DNA from: a virus
Length of the DNA stretch: 26,008 nucleotides
Virus record (IMG/VR): IMGVR_UViG_3300048583_000424
Span: 1-26,008 of that record
Reading direction: 5' to 3' (one strand)
Both the position numbers and the translations under genes were made by a program. Numbering within the stretch: position 1 is the first letter of the stretch; every line of letters begins with the position of its first letter. The notes under the pieces are model-generated. The model searched no databases, was not told the origin of the DNA, and saw nothing but the letters and a program-made list of their open reading frames with translations. Positions 17,660-23,421 of the stretch are shown one piece after another.

Positions 17660-19278
17660 TATTTTTTAGGTTGTTTTGGGTTTAGCTTACTGTTTATGAG
17701 CTTGTCCACGTATTTGTAAAAGTCAGCAACAGTTAAAGGAACTCCAGGCTTTTTACCAGCTGCATTAGCAATAGCCGAGTTTTGAACCGATACAGTATAA
17801 GCACTTACTCCCTTCCACTGGAATACCCAATTAAGAGGCTTTCCTACTGCTATTGGAACAAAAGTATACAGATATAAATCATACAAATTTTTAAATTTTC
17901 TACCAGAGAAGTATTTTTCAACATATTTTAGTTGTTGCAGATTGTTCATATTGTATAACTCTTGTATGCTGGTACCTAGCCTTATAGCTGTTTTGGGCAT
18001 AAACTGTATTAGCCCGGTAGCCTGGGTATGCTCATTAACTGCAGTAGTTTTAAAACCACTTTCCGCAAAAATTACCATATATAAATCATTCTCACTTACA
18101 CCTATTTTCCTGGAAATTTCACTAACTTTTAGCTTAACTCCTTGATCCGATACAAATGATTGAAACTGTTTATTGCCCAGTATCCTTGGTGGTAGGGAAG
18201 AGTAGTTCTTAAAATCAAAGGACACAGTGGATGAAGTCTCATATTTAGGAGAAGTCTCTACTGCTTCTTTGTATTGAACTACATCAGAAGTAAAAATGTA
18301 ATTTTCTACATCATCAAAAGACTGCATCTGCAGTTCATTATCCGGTAAGTTACTATCGTCTAGGTCTTGATTATTTTCTAGAGATCCAGTTACTGGAGAC
18401 ATTACAGGAGCTATTACAGGTAGTACTTCTTTAGTAACAGGCACTTCCATGTCTACTTGTTCTGAAGATTTTTCTTGTACATCTCCTGTAGACTGTTTTG
18501 GCTCTACATAATTACTCTTAGGATTAGATTCTATATCCACATTGTAGGAGTCATAATTCAAACTAGCAGGTATAAAAGATACATCATGACCACTCAGCAT
18601 ATACATTGAACTCCCATCTTTGTTTATATTCTCAAAAGTGGCTTCTTTATTATTTGTATACTCTCCCTGCTTGTTAGATATCACTAAAAGAGGAGATCTA
18701 TCTGGCCCTTTAAAAGGGCTATTAAACCCTTGTATAGAAGATCCAAACCTAATTGCATTCCCAGATCTACCTTCTAGAGTTATATCACCCGGGGCTTTAA
18801 TAATCCTTCGCACATCTCCAGTACTGTTAAATAACCCTGATATCTTTTCCTTATCGAACTCAGCGCTAGGTCTTAGATTCTGTTCCGGACCGTTCCATAC
18901 GGATATAGGGCCCATGTAATAATACTCCGGGGCATAATTACTGATGCCTCCCTGAGCTTGATTACTAACTCCTGTGTATATTAAGACGATTTCATTGAGT
19001 AATGGGTACTGAGTACTAGTTGAATTGAGAGGTTTAGCTATTATTGGAGGAATATTGCTGGTATTTTCGTTACCTACGAAGGGTCTGCACTCTATGGTTC
19101 CTATAGACTTCCAACCTCCCAACTTATCGAATTTTTCCTTATCCTGGGAATCCAGTAACACATATTCTACCCTGGCAGTAAAAAAGGGCACATAATTGCC
19201 CCCTACTGCAGTATTCCCACCAGTCCTATGCCCTGAAATGGCATTTGCACCCATTAAAGTACCCAGTTCACCGCTCAT
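17659..19278 (-). CDS. Baseplate hub/needle protein (gp5-like) with C-terminal lytic transglycosylase domain
   Basis: 539 aa, ATG start overlapping the preceding stop. N-terminal 130 residues suit an OB-fold hub domain (GTIECRPFVGN, YPLLNEIVLIYTG). Residues 164-181 (GDITLEGRSGNAIRFGSS) are a signature of gp5-like hub proteins. Residues about 260-350 are an acidic, Ser/Pro-rich linker. Residues about 385-520 form an SLT-type lytic transglycosylase: IFAESGF (catalytic Glu expected at 406), ATGLIQFMPKTA, then LQQLKYVEKYF. T4 gp5 instead carries a muramidase (gpe-like lysozyme) in the middle, so the lytic domain is of a different family and place. Role: puncture and local digestion of peptidoglycan during tail contraction. 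Confidence 0.88.
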   Translation of the reverse strand: MSGELGTLMGANAISGHRTGGNTAVGGNYVPFFTARVEYVLLDSQDKEKFDKLGGWKSIGTIECRPFVGNENTSNIPPIIAKPLNSTSTQYPLLNEIVLIYTGVSNQAQGGISNYAPEYYYMGPISVWNGPEQNLRPSAEFDKEKISGLFNSTGDVRRIIKAPGDITLEGRSGNAIRFGSSIQGFNSPFKGPDRSPLLVISNKQGEYTNNKEATFENINKDGSSMYMLSGHDVSFIPASLNYDSYNVDIESNPKSNYVEPKQSTGDVQEKSSEQVDMEVPVTKEVLPVIAPVMSPVTGSLENNQDLDDSNLPDNELQMQSFDDVENYIFTSDVVQYKEAVETSPKYETSSTVSFDFKNYSSLPPRILGNKQFQSFVSDQGVKLKVSEISRKIGVSENDLYMVIFAESGFKTTAVNEHTQATGLIQFMPKTAIRLGTSIQELYNMNNLQQLKYVEKYFSGRKFKNLYDLYLYTFVPIAVGKPLNWVFQWKGVSAYTVSVQNSAIANAAGKKPGVPLTVADFYKYVDKLINSKLNPKQPKK

Positions 19279-19646
19279 TATGCTTCAGCTGTATTTTTAC
19301 TATCCTTAATCATTCTCTCAGATACACTCTCCTGGGCCAGTCTTAGAAGCTCTTCCTTTTCATTTTCCGGGAGTAGGAAGTCACCAGTGTCCTTTCCTCT
19401 GTTTAAAGCATTCTGGACTATAGCAGCCATCTTTATAAGAGCGTCATCATTCTTAATATTTAAGTCCATATACTTGGCTATCAAGGGCACTATCATAGTA
19501 GCATCCCCAATGCTCTGTATAAGCTCTTTTAACTGATCTATAAGGTCAGTTATTTGTTTTTCCTTGGTGGAAGATCTATCATATATCTCTTTTAGTATAT
19601 CTGAAAACTTCTTCTTACCAAACACCACTTGATCAAAATTTGACAT
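19278..19646 (-). CDS. Helical protein between sigma factor and hub gene, unknown (122 aa)
   Basis: ATG start 11 bases after the sigma-gene stop; its stop overlaps the hub start. Predicted all-helical, acidic, no transmembrane part. Recognisable blocks: FGKKKFSDILKEIYDRSSTK, IGDATMIVPLIAKYMDLNIK and NDDALIKMAAIVQNALNR. I have the impression of a conserved small protein of T4-like environmental phages, but cannot name it. Its location next to a gp55-like factor invites comparison with T4 gp33 (112 aa, late co-activator), but I see no clamp-binding or gp33-like motif. A structural role in the hub region is equally possible. Confidence 0.7.
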   Translation of the reverse strand: MSNFDQVVFGKKKFSDILKEIYDRSSTKEKQITDLIDQLKELIQSIGDATMIVPLIAKYMDLNIKNDDALIKMAAIVQNALNRGKDTGDFLLPENEKEELLRLAQESVSERMIKDSKNTAEA

Positions 19647-19657
19647 ATTTATGCTTT

Positions 19658-20446
19658 CTAATAAATATCTGGTTCATCGGTTTCCAGCTCCCCATTCAGA
19701 TATACCTCTTTCATGACCACCTTATATACCCTCTTGAGTTCCTTAGTTACTTTGGTAATAGAGGGGGTAGATTGTCCTGTTATCTCCCTGATATAGAAGT
19801 AAAATTGCTGCTTATTAAACACATCCAAGTTCTCCCTCCTTTTGAAAATCTCCATCATTGCAATGGCTATAGTTTGATCGGAACTGGAGGGAAATAGTGT
19901 TTCTAGATTGTAGTCTACGTAATTTATATAAGAGTTAATGAAGGAAGTTAGTTCTGCACTTTGCTGCTCACTGAGTATATTATTGAAAACTTTCTTATCA
20001 TCGTCCACAGCATCTATGTCTGCCCGGACCTTCAATTTCTTATAGTTATCTTCGTTATAAACTATTAGGTACCTCTTAGCAATTGTACCTAAATAGGAGT
20101 AAGCTTTGCCTTTAGATTGATCATAGTTGTGCATTTTTTCCAATAAAAAAACCACAACTTCGTGTTTTAAATCCTGAACATTATCTAGTTCAGTGTAATA
20201 AAACTTAAAAGTGTGGATTATATTTTCAGCCAACTTATGAAGACTGTAGTTTATACTCTCGTTGAATATCCTATTCCTCTCTACATGGTTTTCGGATTGT
20301 AAGTATCTAACTATGGCATCCTCTGTTTCTTGAGTAAAGTACTCCCTAATTTTTTTCTTTTTTCTCTTTCTTAGCTTTCCAGATTTAGTATAAATCTCCA
20401 GGTCCAGCTCTTCCAATACTTCCTTTTCTTTTTTCTTCCTTGGCAT
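19658..20446 (-). CDS. Late-transcription sigma factor, T4 gp55-like
   Basis: 262 aa, ATG start, preceded by a 97-base gap holding a direct repeat. The first 35 residues are very basic (MPRKKKEKEV, KLRKRKKKK). Residues 40-145 resemble sigma region 2: helix with KHEVVVFLLEKMHNYDQSKG followed by AYSYLGTIAKRYLIVYNED, matching the D-x-x-K-G-x-x-x-x-Y pattern of gp55 and other sigma-2 proteins. Residues 190-245 might be a second helical DNA- or clamp-binding region. T4 gp55 (185 aa) binds RNA polymerase core and reads TATAAATA promoters without a -35 element. Here it is longer and lies inside the structural block. I hold the sigma call firmly and the exact gp55 orthology less so. Confidence 0.82.
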   Translation of the reverse strand: MPRKKKEKEVLEELDLEIYTKSGKLRKRKKKKIREYFTQETEDAIVRYLQSENHVERNRIFNESINYSLHKLAENIIHTFKFYYTELDNVQDLKHEVVVFLLEKMHNYDQSKGKAYSYLGTIAKRYLIVYNEDNYKKLKVRADIDAVDDDKKVFNNILSEQQSAELTSFINSYINYVDYNLETLFPSSSDQTIAIAMMEIFKRRENLDVFNKQQFYFYIREITGQSTPSITKVTKELKRVYKVVMKEVYLNGELETDEPDIY

Positions 20447-20479
20447 AAAATTTCAAATGGGTCGAATTAAATAGTAGTT

Positions 20480-20515
20480 TCATAACCTTATTTTTTAACA
20501 TCATAACCTTATTTT
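20480..20515. repeat. 15-bp direct repeat, two copies with 21-bp period, upstream of the sigma gene
   Basis: tcataaccttatttt occurs at 20480-20494 and exactly again at 20501-20515. On the transcribed strand it reads AAAATAAGGTTATGA. The copies lie 34-69 bases before the sigma-factor start and are two helical turns apart, as expected for two operator sites on one DNA face. A regulatory role is inference. Confidence 0.6.
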
Positions 20516-20543
20516 ACGCAATTCGCAATATGAGAAAATCAAA

Positions 20544-20846
20544 TTATTTGGCAGGAATGTCCTCGTTTTCTACGAGGTAATTTTTAAAATAAACGTCTAA
20601 AGATAGGGTAATATCTTTTAAATTTTTAAAGAAATAACCAACCTCATCATCAGATTCAAAGGCCCCATTAATATCAATCTGGTGTAATCTTGATGAGGCT
20701 GAATCCACAAGATACTTAAATTTTTCTATAAATTCATCCTTTAGGAGAATATCCTCTTCATACTTTTCAACTTTTCTCAGCAGATTCCATACCACAACTC
20801 CTAGACCTACTGCCAGTACTGATAAGATAATAAATACTATTTCCAT
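20544..20846 (-). CDS. Small membrane-anchored protein (100 aa)
   Basis: ATG start 1 base after the HD gene stop. Residues 3-22 are a single hydrophobic helix (VFIILSVLAVGLGVVVWNLL) followed by R-K, giving an N-out/C-in anchor with a soluble cytoplasmic domain. Residues 24-48 are an acidic coiled-coil-like helix (EKYEEDILLKDEFIEKFKYL). The C-terminal half is acidic with a helix ending YFKNYLVENED. The gene sits between an HD phosphohydrolase and the sigma factor. Function unknown; anchoring of an early factor at the membrane is only a possibility. Confidence 0.75.
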   Translation of the reverse strand: MEIVFIILSVLAVGLGVVVWNLLRKVEKYEEDILLKDEFIEKFKYLVDSASSRLHQIDINGAFESDDEVGYFFKNLKDITLSLDVYFKNYLVENEDIPAK

Positions 20847-20847
20847 G

Positions 20848-21561
20848 TTATTCGCTTAAAAATTTAGAGAGTGATGAACTTTCAGACTTTTTTAAAGGGG
20901 CTTCACTTTTTACAGATTCCGGAACACCTACTTTTTTCCTTTTACCTTCCACCTTAGAGCTAATAAAATCAGCCTGGTGAATAATGTGGGGGAGGATAGT
21001 CTTAAGCTCATAATCCTCACTGTAACTCATTAAGTAACCTTTATTTGAGTCTTCATACAGACCATCGTGCAATTTTATAGCCAGGTATTCTTTCTCTGAT
21101 ACGGGTATTTGCCTATTAGCTAATGTCATGAGAGTCCTCTCTGACACTTTCATAAACTGTATTTCTGGATTTATAACATAGACTTGACCCTTATTTATCA
21201 TCCATTGTTCCTTACAAGGGACATAATATTCATGGGTCTCAGTACCTATTTTTCCCAAATCATGAGTTAGGGCTGAGAACATGAGTTCCTCCCTACTGAA
21301 GTCTATATCTGCTCCCATACTTTCCCAGACACTGCTTAACTTTAGAGCGCAACTGGCAACATTTAGCACATGAAGAACATACCCTCCAGGAAAAGCATTA
21401 TGGTACTGGGTTTTAGTAGAAGCTGGAGCAATCCATATTCTTTCCATCCAATCATTGTGCAAATCCAATAGGCTGTCTTTCCTATCTCCGGAAATGTTTT
21501 TGTCAATGAGATCTATCAATTTTGAAAAATTCTCAATTTTTTGTTCTTTACTAAGTTTCAT
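20848..21561 (-). CDS. HD-domain metal-dependent phosphohydrolase
   Basis: 237 aa, ATG start. HD superfamily residues are visible in order: H64 in GGYVLHVLNVA, H100-D101 in FSALTHDLGKIG, H165-D166 in IKLHDGLYE, and D198 in IIHQADFIS. The combination of a leading HNAFPGGYVLH block and the HDLGK block resembles YhaM-like 3'-5' exoribonuclease HD domains or phage-encoded nucleotide phosphohydrolases. The C-terminal 35 residues are Ser/Lys-rich and low-complexity. Upstream of the membrane protein and sigma gene in one run with gaps of 1-10 bases. Could hydrolyse nucleotides, (p)ppGpp-like signals or RNA; the substrate is not decided by sequence. Confidence 0.8.
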   Translation of the reverse strand: MKLSKEQKIENFSKLIDLIDKNISGDRKDSLLDLHNDWMERIWIAPASTKTQYHNAFPGGYVLHVLNVASCALKLSSVWESMGADIDFSREELMFSALTHDLGKIGTETHEYYVPCKEQWMINKGQVYVINPEIQFMKVSERTLMTLANRQIPVSEKEYLAIKLHDGLYEDSNKGYLMSYSEDYELKTILPHIIHQADFISSKVEGKRKKVGVPESVKSEAPLKKSESSSLSKFLSE

Positions 21562-21571
21562 TTTTTATGGT

Positions 21572-21772
21572 TTAAATGCCGTTATAACCTCTACCGTATG
21601 AATCATCGCTTTCAACACTTATCATAGTTTCCAGGTCTTCCAATAGGCTGTTAACCCTATCAAATTTATCACCCAGCTCGTTGGTACTACCTCTATAGGC
21701 AGAGGATTTCAAATTGTTTAAGGCCCCTTTTAAATCTTCTATCTTATTTAAAGCATTAGTCTTATTAGTCAT
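21572..21772 (-). CDS. Small helical protein, first gene of the minus block (66 aa)
   Basis: ATG start at 21772, followed 10 bases later by the HD gene. The sequence is helical and polar (NKTNALNKIEDLKGALNNLK, DKFDRVNSLLEDLETM) with a Gly/Tyr-rich end. It is the first gene behind the divergent region, with about a 110-base leader if the promoter at 21892-21922 is used. No family recognised; the open frame, context and spacing support it being real. Confidence 0.65.
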   Translation of the reverse strand: MTNKTNALNKIEDLKGALNNLKSSAYRGSTNELGDKFDRVNSLLEDLETMISVESDDSYGRGYNGI

Positions 21773-21801
21773 ATAATAGTTATTAAGTAGTATTTAGTAG
21801 A

Positions 21802-21809
21802 TATTTATA
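21802..21809 (-). promoter_or_regulatory. TATAAATA box (possible late promoter)
   Basis: On the minus strand TATAAATA lies about 30 bases before the ATG at 21772. It is identical to the T4 late promoter element read by gp55, and the operon encodes a gp55-like factor. In AT-rich DNA this octamer can occur by chance, so the call is weak. Confidence 0.25.
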
Positions 21810-21845
21810 GTTAGATTATTATAGTAGTAGAGTCTTATTTAGCTA

Positions 21846-21861
21846 GGTGCGTCTACGCACC
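21846..21861. other. GC-rich hairpin/inverted repeat in the leader
   Basis: GGTGCG-TCTA-CGCACC: a perfect 6-bp stem with a 4-base loop, strikingly GC-rich against AT-rich surroundings. In the minus transcript it would lie in the 5' leader. No U-run follows on the minus strand, so it is more likely an operator or leader structure than a terminator. Confidence 0.6.
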
Positions 21862-21876
21862 AGTCCTATTTGTTAA

Positions 21877-21890
21877 AATGCTAAAGCATT
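21877..21890. other. Short inverted repeat near the predicted transcript 5' end
   Basis: AATGCT-AA-AGCATT, a near-perfect palindrome; as RNA it would fold as AATGC-TAAA-GCATT (plus) or the equivalent minus form. It starts within a few bases of the predicted minus-strand transcription start. Confidence 0.45.
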
Positions 21891-21891
21891 A

Positions 21892-21922
21892 CAAAACTAT
21901 ACTAAAACATAATACAAGCAAA
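21892..21922 (-). promoter_or_regulatory. Candidate Bacteroidota-type promoter for the minus-strand block
   Basis: On the minus strand, TTTG (21922-21919) is followed after 19 bases by TAGTTTTG (21899-21892). This matches the Bacteroidota housekeeping consensus TTTG-N19-TAnnTTTG. Transcription would begin near 21886, giving a leader of roughly 110 bases with both hairpins before the first ATG at 21772. Confidence 0.5.
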
Positions 21923-21946
21923 ATTTATTTTTAAAAAGTTATAAGA

Positions 21947-22507
21947 ATGTTAAATAGTTTAATAGATTTTAAGTCCTTAGATAAATCAAATATAGTAAAA
22001 CCTACTCATAAGAAAAAAAAATCTATAAAAAATATTTCTTCTGTAAACAAGACTGAAATATCTTCAAAGGATATAGTTAGGTCCCTGCAACTTAAGTTCA
22101 TAAGTCATAAGTATCAAATTAATAATGCTTTTATATACGATTGGGAAAGCGATTTTTTCTCAATATCTGAATTAGACTATGTATATGAAGTTGAAATTAA
22201 GGTAACTAAAGGAGATTTCAAAGATGATTTTAATAAGGTTGCCAAGCATGTATTACTAGAATCCCAGGATCCTGAAGTAAACTTAAAAAGACCGAATAAG
22301 TTTTTCTATGCAGCCCCTAAAAACCTATTAGCAACCTCCATAATACCTCCATATGCAGGGTTTATAGAAATAAATCCAGAAGATGGTATTGCTCATATAG
22401 TTAGGGATGCTCCTTACCTTCATAAAGAAAAATCTCTGCAGAGATTAAAAGACATTTTACTGGATAAATTTTATTCAAGATATAGGGAAATGTTGCTTGA
22501 AAAATAA
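21947..22507 (+). CDS. MmcB-like / restriction-fold nuclease-like protein (186 aa)
   Basis: ATG start, first gene of the plus-strand cluster. Residues 1-40 form a basic, probably disordered leader (HKKKKSIKNI). Residues 60-145 fit a PD-(D/E)xK-type core: acidic residues at E67/D69 (YDWESDFFSI), then EVEIKVTKGDFKDDF with E83 and K85 as the E-x-K pair and a following D-F, and PNKFFYAAPKNLL before IPPYAGFIEI. This pattern matches MmcB-type putative DNA-repair nucleases, in which an E-V-K-x-S-x-x-D-F motif precedes an R/K-F-Y-x-x-P strand. Probably acts on DNA (host DNA breakdown, repair or recombination). Specificity unknown. Confidence 0.75.
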   Translation: MLNSLIDFKSLDKSNIVKPTHKKKKSIKNISSVNKTEISSKDIVRSLQLKFISHKYQINNAFIYDWESDFFSISELDYVYEVEIKVTKGDFKDDFNKVAKHVLLESQDPEVNLKRPNKFFYAAPKNLLATSIIPPYAGFIEINPEDGIAHIVRDAPYLHKEKSLQRLKDILLDKFYSRYREMLLEK

Positions 22508-22511
22508 ATTT

Positions 22512-22539
22512 TTTGAATTAACTAACTTTACTATCTTTG
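22512..22539 (+). promoter_or_regulatory. Candidate Bacteroidota-type promoter, nearly leaderless
   Basis: TTTG at 22512-22515 and TATCTTTG at 22532-22539 match the -33/-7 elements, although the 16-base spacing is a little short of the usual 17-23. The ATG of the 98-aa gene begins only 4 bases after the -7 box, so a transcript from here would have almost no leader. Confidence 0.45.
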
Positions 22540-22543
22540 GCAC

Positions 22544-22840
22544 ATGGATACTACGAAAAATAAAGTCGGAATTTCAGAATTAAGAGCTATTTCACAGCAT
22601 TTGCTAGAAGCCTGTGATATGTTTGCAGTGTATGACTTCACTTATTCCCTTATAAACTTAGTATGGGCAGATATGTGCCTCCATTCTAAAGAATCCCTTG
22701 AGTATGATGAAGTTGTGGCTATGTTGGAAGAAGTGGACCAATCCATAGAAATAATGAATCCAGAGCTTAAAAAAGACCTAGAATTACTAAATTCTTTGAG
22801 AGATGCCCTGGAAAATGCTAAAAAATACTTAGAAAACTGA
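22544..22840 (+). CDS. Hypothetical helical protein (98 aa)
   Basis: ATG start directly behind a candidate promoter. The sequence looks like three or more helices (ELRAISQHLLEACDMFAVYD, VAMLEEVDQSIEIMNPELKK, ELLNSLRDALENAKKYLEN), acidic, without Cys pairs in motif form or membrane parts. Seven bases separate it from the thioredoxin-like gene. No family is recognised. Confidence 0.7.
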   Translation: MDTTKNKVGISELRAISQHLLEACDMFAVYDFTYSLINLVWADMCLHSKESLEYDEVVAMLEEVDQSIEIMNPELKKDLELLNSLRDALENAKKYLEN

Positions 22841-22847
22841 TAGTAAG

Positions 22848-23108
22848 ATGATTAGAGTTGTTAAGTTTACAGCAGATTGGTGTAATTCCTGCGCTCCTTT
22901 AGACAGGATTTTTGACATACTATCTGAGAAATACGCTGAAAAAGCACAATTTTGGTCCTTAGATGTAGATCAGAATGGAGAAGCGGTGCTGGAAAAACAG
23001 ATAAACACTATACCAACTGTTATTTTTGAGAGGGATGGAGTTGAGATGTTAAGGATAAAAGGTCTGCAGCCGATATCAATATACGAAAATATTTTAAAAA
23101 ACATATAA
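22848..23108 (+). CDS. Thioredoxin-like protein, CNSC active site
   Basis: 86 aa, ATG start. FTADWCNSCAPLDRIF carries the W-C-x-x-C redox motif (C12, C15), then DVDQNGEAV, the cis-Pro segment INTIPTVIF and GLQPISIYENIL: a complete minimal thioredoxin fold, about 20 residues shorter than bacterial thioredoxin. The dipeptide between the cysteines is Asn-Ser rather than the thioredoxin Gly-Pro, so the redox potential probably differs. Phage thioredoxin-like proteins commonly serve ribonucleotide reductase, but no reductase gene is in view. The stop TAA shares its last A with the next start. Confidence 0.88.
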   Translation: MIRVVKFTADWCNSCAPLDRIFDILSEKYAEKAQFWSLDVDQNGEAVLEKQINTIPTVIFERDGVEMLRIKGLQPISIYENILKNI

Positions 23109-23281
23109 TGAACTCCCCGAGTCTAACAATTGACCAGCAAACTGCTAAAGAAATATTCGAATTACACCTATCTTTATTAGAAAATAGTGAGTATTTGAAG
23201 CAATCTCTTAAGAAATTAGCAACAAATGTCCCAAATAACTACGATTTAGGTGAAATTATAAGAGAAATAGCCCTAAAATAA
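23108..23281 (+). CDS. Small hypothetical protein (57 aa)
   Basis: ATG at 23108 overlaps the thioredoxin-like stop (TAATG), the coupling seen throughout the window, and the frame runs 57 codons to TAA. The product begins MNSPSLTIDQQTAKE and ends GEIIREIALK; it is helical and near neutral. No family recognised. Support comes from coupling and the snug fit between neighbours. Confidence 0.6.
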   Translation: MNSPSLTIDQQTAKEIFELHLSLLENSEYLKQSLKKLATNVPNNYDLGEIIREIALK

Positions 23282-23289
23282 CATTAAAA

Positions 23290-23418
23290 ATGGCAAAGTC
23301 AATTAATTCCTCCTCCACCAGAAAGGTTACTTTTGGTAAGAAAAAGACCGGAAAAGCTCAAAAATCCTTCAATAAACACAATAGAAAGGAAAGAAATTAT
23401 AGGGCCCAGGGGAGATAA
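23290..23418 (+). CDS. Very small, strongly basic protein (42 aa)
   Basis: ATG at 23290, 8 bases after the previous stop, TAA at 23416-23418. The product (begins MAKSINSSSTRKVTFGKKKT, ends with a KERNYRAQGR segment) has about one third Lys/Arg and no acidic residue except one Glu. It could bind nucleic acid or a ribosome/polymerase surface. I recall short proteins with a similar FGKKxTGKAxKSxNKH pattern in phages of Bacteroidota, but cannot confirm it here. It ends 3 bases from the stop of the convergent protease gene. Confidence 0.6.
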   Translation: MAKSINSSSTRKVTFGKKKTGKAQKSFNKHNRKERNYRAQGR

Positions 23419-23421
23419 TCC

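Larger units (their letters stand above)
21773..21946. promoter_or_regulatory. Divergent intergenic control region
   Basis: The largest clear gap in the window (174 bases), with genes leaving it in both directions. Contains a candidate minus-strand promoter, two short hairpins and a TATAAATA box, listed separately. No convincing promoter is seen for the plus-strand gene at 21947. Confidence 0.6.

Noticed and set aside
19278-19646. The 122-aa protein as T4 gp33 co-activator.
   Set aside because: Size and neighbourhood are suggestive, but no gp33-like or clamp-binding motif is seen.
21877-21890. AATGCT/AGCATT palindrome as an intrinsic terminator.
   Set aside because: The stem is short and AT-rich, with no proper U-run on either strand.
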